Of a stretch of DNA of 64,000 nt, positions 19,427 through 27,939 are shown piece after piece (the first letter of the stretch is position 1; every line of letters starts with the position of its first letter). The DNA lies in contig CAUJIK010000054.1 in assembly GCA_963205255.1 (NCBI GenBank), positions 86,198 to 150,197 of the forward strand. The letters run 5' to 3'. The position numbers and the translations under genes are program-made. The notes under the pieces are model-generated. The model was not told the DNA's origin and did no database searches. It saw only the letters and a list, made by a program, of their open reading frames with translations. The DNA is from Pseudomonadota bacterium (GTDB taxonomy: Bacteria; Pseudomonadota; Gammaproteobacteria; Steroidobacterales; Steroidobacteraceae).

Positions 19427-19930
19427 ATGGTTCTCAGAACGACAGCGGCGCTGGCCGCCACGCTCACGCTGCTGACCGCGTGCGCGAAGGCACCGGAAAC
19501 AGCTGCTCCCGCGGATGCTGCGGGAGATGCCGCGGCGCACACGGACCACGCCGATCATGCAGCCGCGGCCCTGCCGCGCACCGCGGCGCCGGCCGGCGCC
19601 GAGCTCTACATCATCAGCCCGAAGGACGGCGAGACAGTGACCAGCCCGGTCACCGTGCTGTTCGGTCTCTCCGGCATGGGCGTGGCGCCCGCGGGCATCC
19701 CGTTCGAAGGCTCGGGTCACCACCACCTGCTGATCGACACGGATCTGCCCGACCCGACACTGCCAGTGCCCACCGACGACAAGCATGTGCACTTCGGCAA
19801 GGGCCAGACGCAGGCGTCGGTGGAGCTCACACCGGGCACGCACACCCTGCAGCTGGTGCTCGGCGATCACCTCCATATCCCCTTCGATCCGGTGGTGGCC
19901 TCGTCGAAAATCACGATCACCGTGAAGTAA
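19427..19930 (+). CDS. DUF4399 domain lipoprotein
   Basis: The 167-residue product has a lipoprotein signal (LAATLTLLTAC, Cys at about residue 18), a low-complexity Ala/His/Asp linker (HTDHADHAAAA) and a DUF4399 domain: AELYIISPKDGETVTSPVTVLFGLSGMGVAPAG, GSGHHHLLID, HVHFGKGQTQASVELTPG, HTLQLVLGDHLHIPF. The many His residues suggest metal binding, which is inference. An ideal CAGGAG precedes the ATG, 13 bp after fadE. The ORF track joins it to a frame inside fadE; that extension is spurious. Confidence 0.85.
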   Translation: MVLRTTAALAATLTLLTACAKAPETAAPADAAGDAAAHTDHADHAAAALPRTAAPAGAELYIISPKDGETVTSPVTVLFGLSGMGVAPAGIPFEGSGHHHLLIDTDLPDPTLPVPTDDKHVHFGKGQTQASVELTPGTHTLQLVLGDHLHIPFDPVVASSKITITVK

Positions 19931-19957
19931 ACCGGGACTTTCCGCCGGGCCGCGCGC

Positions 19958-21619
19958 ATGTACCTGTCGTTCTACGGCCTGGCGGAGAAGCCCTTCTCGA
20001 TCACGCCCGATCCACGCTATCTGTTTCTGGGCGGGCGCCACGCGGAAGCGCTGGCGCATCTGGTCTATGGCATCACCGAGGCCGGCGGCTTCATCCAGCT
20101 CACCGGCGAGGTGGGCACCGGCAAGACCACCATCATCCGTTCGCTGCTGTCGAAGCAGCCCGACAACGCCGAGATCGCGCTCATCCTCAATCCGAGGATG
20201 AACGCCACCGAGTTCCTGCTCACCATCTGCGAGGAACTGGGCATTCTGGTGCCCGACGATGCCATCGACAGCGTCAAGGAGCTGGTCGACATCCTCAACC
20301 GCTACCTGCTGCGCGCCCATGCTTCGGGCAAGCGCGTGGTGCTGGTGGTGGACGAGGCGCAGAACCTGCCGCCCGAACTGCTCGAACAGGTGCGGCTGCT
20401 CACCAACCTGGAAACCGAAACCCAGAAGCTGCTGCAGATCATCCTGATCGGCCAGCCGGAACTGCGCGAGGTGCTCTCGCGCAATGACCTGCGCCAGCTC
20501 GCGCAGCGCATCACCGGGCGCTATCACCTCGAACCGCTGACGCAGAAGGAATCGGTCGCATACCTCAAGCACCGCTTGCGCGTCGCCGGGGCCACGTCGG
20601 ACCTTTTCACGCCTGGCGCGCTGCGTGAGCTGCACCGCGTCAGCGGCGGCGTGCCGCGCCTGCTGAACATCATCGGCGACCGCGCATTGCTGGGCGGCTA
20701 CTCCGAAGATCGCCACCAGGTCTCCGCCTCGATGGTGCGCAAGGCGGCCGGCGAGGTCTTCGACCGGCGCGTGTTCGCGCGCTGGCTGCCGTGGGCGCTG
20801 AGCACCGGCACCGTCCTCGTGGTCGCGGGCGCCTTGCTGACTGGCTGGGCCCTGTATGCGCGAACGCATCTCGCAGCGCCGCCGCCTCCCGCCGCGGCCG
20901 CGTCGCCTGCCGCGACGACACCCGCGGTGCAGGAAACAGCATCCCCCCAGGTAGCGGCCGCTGTTCCTGCCGTGGCGACGATGCTGCCGGCGGCGGATCT
21001 GCGCACCTTGCTGGCCGGCACCGGGATGGACGACATCGATGGCGCATGGCGGCAGCTGTTCGCGATCTGGTCGGCGCGCTATGTGGCAGGCGGCGAAGAC
21101 GCCTGCACGCAGGCGCTGCGGCAGGGCCTGGAATGCCTCTCGCAACAGGGTGGCTTCGAACGCCTGCGCCTTTTCAACCGGCCCGCCATCCTGCCGCTGG
21201 ACCGTCCGGTGGGCGGCCCGCAGCACGCCGTGCTGACCGGCATCGCCGCCGAGCGCGCGCAACTGCTGCTTGGCGGCAGCGCGCAGGAGTTTCCGCTTCC
21301 CCAGTTGCTCCAGAACTGGAGCGGCGATTTCGTGCTGCTGTGGAAGCCGCCCCAGCTGGACACGCGCAATCTCTCCATGGGCTCGCGCGGCGAACCCGTC
21401 AGGCAGCTGCGCACCAGGCTGCGGAGCTGGGCGGGTCTCAGCGTGGATGGCCCCGGCAGCGACTTCTTCGATGCTTCGCTGGAAACGCTGGTGCGGCAGT
21501 TCCAGCGCCAGCACGGGCTCGCCGTGGACGGCATCGCCGGCAGCCAGACCCAGGCGCTGCTCGATGCCGTGCTGGCCCGCGGGGGCACGCCGCAGCTGAC
21601 GCCGGTTGCGGGGGCCTGA
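19958..21619 (+). CDS. gspA: GspA/ExeA-type AAA ATPase with peptidoglycan-binding domain
   Basis: The 553-residue protein has the ExeA/GspA layout. An N-terminal AAA ATPase starts MYLSFYGLAEKPFSITPDPRYLFLG, with Walker A GEVGTGKT at residues 50-57 and Walker B VVLVVDEAQN. One transmembrane helix follows (PWALSTGTVLVVAGALLTGWALY, about residue 275), then an Ala/Pro linker and a C-terminal peptidoglycan-binding domain (LRTRLRSWAGLSVDGPG, VRQFQRQHGLAVDGIAG). In type II secretion GspAB helps the secretin insert through the cell wall. The stop overlaps the next start by 1 bp. No other gsp genes are in the window. Confidence 0.9.
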   Translation: MYLSFYGLAEKPFSITPDPRYLFLGGRHAEALAHLVYGITEAGGFIQLTGEVGTGKTTIIRSLLSKQPDNAEIALILNPRMNATEFLLTICEELGILVPDDAIDSVKELVDILNRYLLRAHASGKRVVLVVDEAQNLPPELLEQVRLLTNLETETQKLLQIILIGQPELREVLSRNDLRQLAQRITGRYHLEPLTQKESVAYLKHRLRVAGATSDLFTPGALRELHRVSGGVPRLLNIIGDRALLGGYSEDRHQVSASMVRKAAGEVFDRRVFARWLPWALSTGTVLVVAGALLTGWALYARTHLAAPPPPAAAASPAATTPAVQETASPQVAAAVPAVATMLPAADLRTLLAGTGMDDIDGAWRQLFAIWSARYVAGGEDACTQALRQGLECLSQQGGFERLRLFNRPAILPLDRPVGGPQHAVLTGIAAERAQLLLGGSAQEFPLPQLLQNWSGDFVLLWKPPQLDTRNLSMGSRGEPVRQLRTRLRSWAGLSVDGPGSDFFDASLETLVRQFQRQHGLAVDGIAGSQTQALLDAVLARGGTPQLTPVAGA

Positions 21620-22284
21620 TGTCCTTCATCCTCGATGCCCTGAAGAAATCCGAAGCGGAGCGCCACAGCCAGGCCGGCCCCGCATTGATGAACATGCGCA
21701 TCGCGCCGCCGCGGCGACGCATGCCGCTGTGGATCATCGCCCTGACGGTGATCCTGCTCGCCAATCTCGCCGTGCTCGCCATCGTGCTGCTGCGCGCCCC
21801 GGCCAGGCAGGCGCCAGAATCCGCGGCGCCGGGCCAGGCCGCGGGCAACTTGCCGGCACAGCCTGCTCCCATGCCGCCGCAGCAGGCCATGCCCGCCAAT
21901 GCGCTGCCGCCGCCGGTGCTTCTGCCGGAGCCTGCCCCCTCACCACCAGACAGGCCGCCAGCCACGCCGCGCCCGCAGCCTGCGGCGCCCGCCGTGCAGG
22001 CCGCTCCTGCAACACCACCAGCGCGGCCGGCCGCAAGCCACAACGACGATGCACTGCTGCCCAGCGCCACGGACCTGCGCCTGTCGGGCGTCGCAGTGCC
22101 CGAACTGCGGCTCGCGCTGCACGTGTATGACGCCAGCGCCGCGAACCGCTACGTACTGCTGAACTCGCAACGCATGCGCGAGGGCGAAAGCACCGCCGAG
22201 GGCGTGCTGCTGGAGCGCATCGCGCCGGCCGGTCTGGTGCTCTCCTGGCGCGGCCAGCGATTCCGGCTCGAGCCCGGTGAGTAA
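21619..22284 (+). CDS. gspB: GspB-like general secretion protein
   Basis: The 221-residue protein opens with MSFILDALKKSEAER, the signature of GspB/PulB-like proteins. A transmembrane helix (MPLWIIALTVILLANLAVLAIVLL) leads into a long Pro/Ala-rich periplasmic linker, then a compact C-terminal domain (LRLSGVAVPELRLALHVYDASAANRYVLLNSQRM; GLVLSWRGQRFRLEPGE). It starts on the last base of the gspA stop (TGATG), so the pair is translationally coupled. GspA and GspB form an inner-membrane complex for secretin assembly. Confidence 0.88.
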   Translation: MSFILDALKKSEAERHSQAGPALMNMRIAPPRRRMPLWIIALTVILLANLAVLAIVLLRAPARQAPESAAPGQAAGNLPAQPAPMPPQQAMPANALPPPVLLPEPAPSPPDRPPATPRPQPAAPAVQAAPATPPARPAASHNDDALLPSATDLRLSGVAVPELRLALHVYDASAANRYVLLNSQRMREGESTAEGVLLERIAPAGLVLSWRGQRFRLEPGE

Positions 22285-22286
22285 CA

Positions 22287-23258
22287 CTACTCGGCGATGT
22301 ACCAGCGCCGTTCGACCTGCTCCACCACCAGCTGGTTGAACGGCAATCCCTTGCCCCGCAGATCGTAGGTCGCGCGGGTACCGGCGTATTCAAAGCGCGG
22401 CACGGCTTCGCGCGCAAAGCGCACGGCCGCAAGCAGGGACTCGCGGGTCTCCAGACGGCTCTCGCAACTGCTGATGAGTGTGCGCAAGGCCTTCGCCGCC
22501 GTGGTGCGCCGGAAATTCGGGCTCATCTGTCGCTGGAAGTAGTCCTCGCAGCGCCCGGCGACCAGATTGTCCTCAGCTGTCTTGAACAGATCGAGGATGG
22601 CTTGCGGCGAAGCAGGCGCTTGCGCGGGCGCGGATGACGCCGCCGCGCCCGCGGCAGTCTCCGCTGCGGCGACCACCTGCTGCGGCGCTGCCGGCGCGCG
22701 CGCGCGGCCGGCGCGCAGATCATCGATCTGCGCCTGCAGCTCCAGCGGCAACGCCGCCTTCCAGTCCTTGCCCCAGGGCACCAGCGAAACCAGAACCGGC
22801 ACGCGGATGCTGCCCTGATCCTTCATCGGCCGCAGCCGTCCGACCACATGCACCATGCTGCCGTCCTTCACCGCATCCAGCCACTCGATCCGGTCGAAGC
22901 TGCGGGCGCCGAAGCGCAGGCGTGTCGCCAGCTGGACGAAGAAGTTCGATGCCGTCAGTCGCTCGATCTGCGCCAGCGGCATGCCGGCGCCGAACAGGCG
23001 GCTGCGAAGCAGGTTCTGGTCGCGATCGGCTTCCAGACGCATCTCGTCCAGCAACTGGCGGCGCAGCAGCTCCAGCTCCTGTTCATGGATGGCCAGCGCC
23101 ATCGCCCGTGAATCGCCTGCCGCCACGGCGGCGAGATATTCCTCGGCCGCGCGTCGCTGGCTGCCGGAAACATCGGCCACGGCCGGCAGCGCCAGCACCA
23201 TCGACAACAGGGCGATACCGCAGCGCAATACGGCACGCGAGGGGCACATAGACCTCAT
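22287..23258 (-). CDS. Hypothetical secreted protein
   Basis: The 323-residue product begins with a signal peptide (CGIALLSMVLALPAVAD) and two similar helical segments (SGSQRRAAEEYLAAVAAGDSRAMA and QAILDLFKTAEDNLVAGRCEDYF) separated by an Ala/Pro/Gln-rich linker. I recognise no family. GAGGA lies 8 bp before the ATG at 23258. It is convergent with gspB (2 bp between stops) and divergent from the receiver/TonB-like gene across about 160 bp, so it may share regulation with that signalling operon. Confidence 0.65.
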   Translation of the reverse strand: MRSMCPSRAVLRCGIALLSMVLALPAVADVSGSQRRAAEEYLAAVAAGDSRAMALAIHEQELELLRRQLLDEMRLEADRDQNLLRSRLFGAGMPLAQIERLTASNFFVQLATRLRFGARSFDRIEWLDAVKDGSMVHVVGRLRPMKDQGSIRVPVLVSLVPWGKDWKAALPLELQAQIDDLRAGRARAPAAPQQVVAAAETAAGAAASSAPAQAPASPQAILDLFKTAEDNLVAGRCEDYFQRQMSPNFRRTTAAKALRTLISSCESRLETRESLLAAVRFAREAVPRFEYAGTRATYDLRGKGLPFNQLVVEQVERRWYIAE

Positions 23259-23421
23259 GAACCAGTCCTCAGATGTAAAATGGCGGGGCGACGCACTTCA
23301 CAGATTGGGCAGCCTCCCCCGCTGCACAGGTTGTACCGGTCCGGGCAGCCCGTAAAGTCCCTGCTAATAGCAGGAGGGGCATCTCCGGTCCCCGCAATCC
23401 AGGACGGTGGGAGTCGTCGCA

Positions 23422-25170
23422 GTGAACATAGATCCCAGTTACCTCGGCGAGGAAGCCTCTGTGGCCCAGGACCTGCGTGGAAGGAGCCCGACACCCGTGC
23501 GACGCCTGATCGCACTGACCCGCGACGATGCGCTGATCCACTCCCTGGAAGAACTCACCGCCAGCGGCCTCGATGTCTGTGTGGTCGCCGATGCCGGATC
23601 CCTCTCGGACGAGCTGCTCGATGACCTCTCCAGTACGGCGCTGATCGACGCCGATGCCACCGCCGCGCCGCTGGATGGCTTTGTCGATGCGCTGATCACC
23701 CAGTTTCCGACGCTGCGCCTGCTGGTCGCCGGCCACAGCACCGAGCAGAACATGCTTGCCACCCGCATCGCCAGCGGCCGCGTGTGCCGCTTCGTGCACA
23801 AGCCCGCCTCGGCGCAGCGATTGAAGCTGATGATCGATGCCGCGAGCCGTCCCGCCGATCCGCAGCGCATCACGGTGACGCAAACCATCGAGGCCCTTCC
23901 GGACCCGGGCCACATCCCCAGACGCGACCTTGCCGCGATGTCCACCGGCGGACCGCTGGGCTCGAGATTGCCGCTGATGATCGCCGCCGCCGTTGCAGTC
24001 ATCGTCGCCGTCGGCGCCTGGCTGCTGTGGCCCGATTCGAAGAGCACGCAATCCGCCGCCGCGCCCGCTGCTGCCGCTGGCGCGGATTCCCCGGCCATCG
24101 CCCTCATGCGCAATGCCGACCAGGCTTTCGCCGCAGGCCGCTACGTGGCCGCCGATGGCAGCAGCGCCGCCGAGCTGTACCGCGATGCGCTGAAGGCCGA
24201 TCCACAGAACGAACGCGCCCGGGACGGCTTCGACCGCAGCATCGAATCTGGTCTGCGCGACGCAGAGCAGGCCCTGGTAGCCGAACGGCTCGATGAAGCG
24301 GCCGGCGCCGCCGAAACGCTGCGCCTGCTGGCGCCGGAAAATTCCCGCCTGGCATTCCTGCAATCGCAGATAGACAAGGAACGCGCCCGCCTCAACGCGA
24401 ACGCCTCGCAGCGTGCCGCATTCGAAGCGCGTCAGCAGCAGATCCAGGAAAATCTGGCGCAAATGGATGACCGGCTGCGCCGCGGCGCGCTCATAGAGCC
24501 GGCCCGCGACAACGCCATGATGCACTTCCGCGCGGCCGAGAGCGTCAGCCCCGGCGACGGCGCGGTGCGCAATGCTCGCGACACGCTGCTTGCGGCGCTG
24601 CTCAATGCCGCCGACGCCGAACTGGCGGCGGCGCGTGGCGCCGCTGCCCGCAGCTACATCGAGGCGGCTGCCACCATCAACAGCGGCGCGCCAGGGCTCG
24701 ATCCGCTGCGCCGGCGCCTGGAGCAACTGACCGCGACGCCGGCTCCCCCGGTGGCAGCGACCACCGCACCAGCCGTCGTGGCCACACCCACCCCTTCGAC
24801 GACGCCCGCGCCCGCTCCGGCCGCAGCGCCGCCCGCCGCGGCTTCCACTGCGCCTGCACCCACCCCGCCCGCCGCGGACAACCAGACGGTTGCCGCCAGC
24901 ACACTGCGGCTCATCTCGTCGGTGGAGCCGGAATATCCGCGGGTGGCGCTTCAGCGGCTGACATCCGGCTGGGTCGAACTTGAATTCACCGTGACAGCGG
25001 AAGGCCGTGTGCAGGACATCGTCGTCCTCAATGCCGAACCCAGTGGCGTGTTCAATGCCTCGGCCATCGCCGCGCTGCGTCGCTGGCGCTATGCGCCGGT
25101 GATCCGCGATGGCGTGGCCGTGCCGCAGCGCGCCCATCAGCGCATACGTTTCACGGCGCGTGAACAGTAA
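23422..25170 (+). CDS. Receiver-like domain, TM helix and TonB C-terminal domain fusion protein
   Basis: The ORF spans 23407-25170; the GTG at 23422 has a better ribosome site (GGGAG, 8 bp) and is preferred. In ORF numbering: a receiver-like domain at about 31-147 with a candidate phospho-Asp in ALIDAD and the conserved Lys-Pro in FVHKPAS; one membrane helix at 188-208 (PLMIAAAVAVIVAVGAWLLW); a helical, TPR-like periplasmic part (DALKADPQNERARDGFDRS); an Ala/Pro linker; and a TonB_C domain (ISSVEPEYPRVALQRLTSGWVELEFTV to WRYAPV). A cytoplasmic signal-input domain on a TonB-like protein is unusual. It heads a tight operon with the next two genes. Confidence 0.85.
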   Translation: MNIDPSYLGEEASVAQDLRGRSPTPVRRLIALTRDDALIHSLEELTASGLDVCVVADAGSLSDELLDDLSSTALIDADATAAPLDGFVDALITQFPTLRLLVAGHSTEQNMLATRIASGRVCRFVHKPASAQRLKLMIDAASRPADPQRITVTQTIEALPDPGHIPRRDLAAMSTGGPLGSRLPLMIAAAVAVIVAVGAWLLWPDSKSTQSAAAPAAAAGADSPAIALMRNADQAFAAGRYVAADGSSAAELYRDALKADPQNERARDGFDRSIESGLRDAEQALVAERLDEAAGAAETLRLLAPENSRLAFLQSQIDKERARLNANASQRAAFEARQQQIQENLAQMDDRLRRGALIEPARDNAMMHFRAAESVSPGDGAVRNARDTLLAALLNAADAELAAARGAAARSYIEAAATINSGAPGLDPLRRRLEQLTATPAPPVAATTAPAVVATPTPSTTPAPAPAAAPPAAASTAPAPTPPAADNQTVAASTLRLISSVEPEYPRVALQRLTSGWVELEFTVTAEGRVQDIVVLNAEPSGVFNASAIAALRRWRYAPVIRDGVAVPQRAHQRIRFTAREQ

Positions 25171-25186
25171 CGCCGGCCTTGCGTAC

Positions 25187-26425
25187 GTGACCGTAATCAT
25201 CAGAACACTCATCGTTGCCGACGACCAGCGCCTGGGTCTGTGGCTGCGGCATCACATCGAGGCGCTGCGCGACGACATCAGCGTAAGCCATGAAACCGGC
25301 GCGGACTTCGAGCGCCGCCTGGCCGTGAACGGCGCCGCTGACGTCGACCTGATCGCGCTGCTGCTGTGCTTCGGCCCGACGGACGATTCCCCGGAACGCG
25401 GCCTGGAATGGTTCTCCCGCCTGCGCGAATTCCCTGATCTGCCGCCGCAGCTGGTCATCGCCGAAGAAGGCGACGAACTCAGCGCGGTGCAGACCCTGCG
25501 CATGGGCGCCACCGACTATCTGCCACGGCGCCTGCTCTCGCCCGAACTGCTGCGCGCGAGCCTGGCGCTGGGCATCGAGGAAGTGCGCCGCCTGCGCCTG
25601 GCCGGCATGGAAGCACCACCGGTGCCGCCGCCCATGGACGTTCCACGCGATCTCATTCCGCGCTACACCTTGCTCGAGGTACTGGCCGAATCCAGCCGTG
25701 CTTCGGTGTTTCTGGCCCGTAGTGCCGCGCTGGGCCGCAATGTCGCGCTGAAGGTCAGCAGCGTGATCGAGGGTGAAGAGCCCCTGTTCGCGCACGAGTA
25801 CGAAGCCATCGGCGCGCTGCGGCACGCCTCGATCGTGGACATCTACGACTACGGAGTGACCGACGGGCGCGAGTTCATCGCGATGGAGTATTTCCCCTGC
25901 GGCGACCTCAAGGCCCGCCTGCAGAACCCCATCTCCAGCGAGCAGAGCATCGACTACCTGCGGCGCATCGCCAGCGCACTGTCGGTGATACACCAGGCCG
26001 GCATCCTGCATCGCGACCTGAAGCCGCCCAACATCATGCTGCGCGAGGACGGGCAGGTGGTGCTGATCGACTTCGGTCTGGCAAAGAACCTGGGCTCGGC
26101 AACACGCAGCACGGCTGCCGGCACGCTGCGCGGCTCGCCGTACTACATGAGCCCCGAGCAGGCGCAAGGCCAGGAACTCGATGTGCGCAGCGACCTTTAC
26201 AGTCTCGGCGTCATCCTCTACGAGATGCTCACCGGCTCGAAGCCCTACGTCGGCGTCACGGCGGTCGAGGTGCTGCAACAGCATGTCAATGCGCCGGTGC
26301 CGACGCTGCCGGCCGAGCTTTCCCGGTACCAGGGATTGCTGGACGGGCTGATGGCCAAGTCGCGCGAGGAGCGCATATCCTCCGCCGACACGCTGCTCGC
26401 CAGTCTCGAACAGCTCGCCGCGTGA
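25187..26425 (+). CDS. Serine/threonine protein kinase with degenerate receiver domain
   Basis: From GTG 25187 (16 bp after the previous stop) the protein has 412 residues. Residues 4-130 form a receiver-like domain (RTLIVADDQRLGLWL; MGATDYLPRR) that lacks the usual beta3 Asp (DLIALLLCFG) and has Arg where Lys is normal, so it is probably not phosphorylated. Residues 160-412 are a Hanks-type kinase: Lys189 (VALK), Glu204, H275-R-D277, Lys279, Asn282, D295-F-G and SPE. The Gly-rich loop is degenerate (EVLAESSRASVF), yet all catalytic residues are present. No membrane helix or PASTA domain, so cytosolic. Confidence 0.88.
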   Translation: MTVIIRTLIVADDQRLGLWLRHHIEALRDDISVSHETGADFERRLAVNGAADVDLIALLLCFGPTDDSPERGLEWFSRLREFPDLPPQLVIAEEGDELSAVQTLRMGATDYLPRRLLSPELLRASLALGIEEVRRLRLAGMEAPPVPPPMDVPRDLIPRYTLLEVLAESSRASVFLARSAALGRNVALKVSSVIEGEEPLFAHEYEAIGALRHASIVDIYDYGVTDGREFIAMEYFPCGDLKARLQNPISSEQSIDYLRRIASALSVIHQAGILHRDLKPPNIMLREDGQVVLIDFGLAKNLGSATRSTAAGTLRGSPYYMSPEQAQGQELDVRSDLYSLGVILYEMLTGSKPYVGVTAVEVLQQHVNAPVPTLPAELSRYQGLLDGLMAKSREERISSADTLLASLEQLAA

Positions 26426-26438
26426 TGGGCGCCAGGCC

Positions 26439-27893
26439 ATGTCCCGCTCACCCGACACACTCCTGACGGAACTCCTGCTGCAAACCACCGGTGCCGTGGC
26501 ATTGCAGCTGGATGCTTCGGAACGGGTGCTGCATGTCTCGAACGGCGCGCTGTATCAGGACTGGTTGCCGGAAGCCCGCCCCCTGCCCGCTGCCGGCGAT
26601 TCGCTGGCGTCGCTGCTGCCCGATCTGTTCGGCGCCGCGCAGGCCGGGCAGTTGCTGCAGGAGCTGCGTGCCCCGGTGGACGAGGCCGTCTCGCAGCCGC
26701 AGACCTTGCACGCCCTGCCCGGCCGTCCACAGCGCCTGAAACCGCTGCGCTGGTTCGACGTGACGCTGGCGCATCTGTGTGATGAAACGTGCGATGAAAC
26801 GGAGCCATCACTGCTGCTGATCATCGCCGAGCGCACGCTGCTGCAGAACCTGACGAATGAAGTGACCGAAGCTCGCGACGCGCAGCAACTGGCGCTTGCA
26901 GTGCTGCGCACAGAGCCGCTGGCGCTGCGACGGTTCCTGCAGAACGCCAACAGTGCCGTGGGATTCATCCGCACCACGCTGCGTCAGAGCGCGCGCACCC
27001 AGGATGCCTTGCGCGGCAAGCTGCAGCACCTGCGCAACGAAGCCGGCAGTCTGGGCGCGGCCGCCAGCCGACTCGATCTGCATCAGGTCGCGCAGCCCGC
27101 ATCCTTGCTGGTCATGGCTGTCGACGCCCTTCTGGCGCGCGACACCGCCACCGGGGATGACATGCTGCCGCTGGCCTTGCACATCGATGCGCTGTCCGGC
27201 GCCGTCGGCGCCATCGCCGCGCTGGAGGAACAGCGGGCCGGAGCGGATTCCGCGGCCTCCCCGTCACGCGTGCCCGCGCGCGCCACGCCGACCTGGCATG
27301 AGATATGCGAGCAGCGCAGCGCCGAGCAGTTGTCCAAGGTCGCCGCCGAACGCGGAGTGCTCGCCTGCCTGCGCATGAAGGGCGCCGCTCTGGTGCCTGA
27401 AAGCTATCATCAGAAAATCGTCCCGGTGCTGGAGAGCCTGATAGACAACGCGCTTCGGCATGGCATCGAAACACCTGAAGAGCGCATCCGCATCGACAAG
27501 CCTGCCTCCGGCACCATCACGGTGACTTTCCAGGATCGCGGCACGGCCGGTCTCGACATGACCGTTCACGACGATGGCCGCGGCTTCGATCTCGAACACA
27601 TCCGCAGGACCGCCATCGACTGCGGACTCACCAGCGAAGAGTCGGGACAGACCATGGAGCCCCGCAATCTGGTCGGGATGATCTTCAAGCCGGGCTTCTG
27701 CGGAGCTTCCCTCGCGGACCAGCCAGGATCGGTATGCAACATGTCGCTGTTGCGCGAATCACTGCGACGGCAAGGCGGCAATGTATCTGTTGCCACCAAG
27801 CCACAGCGATACACTCAGTTCTCGTTACATTTCCCGGCGACCCCTGGTGCACGACGTCAGGCTTCGCGCCATATCGCTGCCTTGACAAGATGA
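26439..27893 (+). CDS. CheA-like histidine kinase/ATPase without receiver or P5 domain
   Basis: The 484-residue protein starts 13 bp after the kinase gene. Residues 15-135 resemble a PAS fold. Residues 150-260 resemble an Hpt helical bundle, but the motif reads KLQHLRNEAGSLG, so aligned from its right end the phospho-His position holds Gln196, with a His next to it. The ATPase domain is CheA-like: LIDNALRHGIETPEERI (N box), VHDDGRGFDL (G1), MIFKPGFC matching the CheA IFxPGFS motif, and a closing TQFSLHFP. It lacks the CheW-like P5 domain. Its partner could be the receiver-like domains encoded just upstream; that is inference. Confidence 0.8.
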   Translation: MSRSPDTLLTELLLQTTGAVALQLDASERVLHVSNGALYQDWLPEARPLPAAGDSLASLLPDLFGAAQAGQLLQELRAPVDEAVSQPQTLHALPGRPQRLKPLRWFDVTLAHLCDETCDETEPSLLLIIAERTLLQNLTNEVTEARDAQQLALAVLRTEPLALRRFLQNANSAVGFIRTTLRQSARTQDALRGKLQHLRNEAGSLGAAASRLDLHQVAQPASLLVMAVDALLARDTATGDDMLPLALHIDALSGAVGAIAALEEQRAGADSAASPSRVPARATPTWHEICEQRSAEQLSKVAAERGVLACLRMKGAALVPESYHQKIVPVLESLIDNALRHGIETPEERIRIDKPASGTITVTFQDRGTAGLDMTVHDDGRGFDLEHIRRTAIDCGLTSEESGQTMEPRNLVGMIFKPGFCGASLADQPGSVCNMSLLRESLRRQGGNVSVATKPQRYTQFSLHFPATPGARRQASRHIAALTR

Positions 27894-27939
27894 CAGCGCG
27901 ACAGGTGCAATGCTCCGGCGTTCTGGGACCGGGCCAAGC

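Noticed and set aside
19352-21514. 720-aa minus-strand ORF opposite gspA and the DUF4399 gene
   Set aside because: Antisense shadow; the plus-strand genes have clear domains and ribosome sites.
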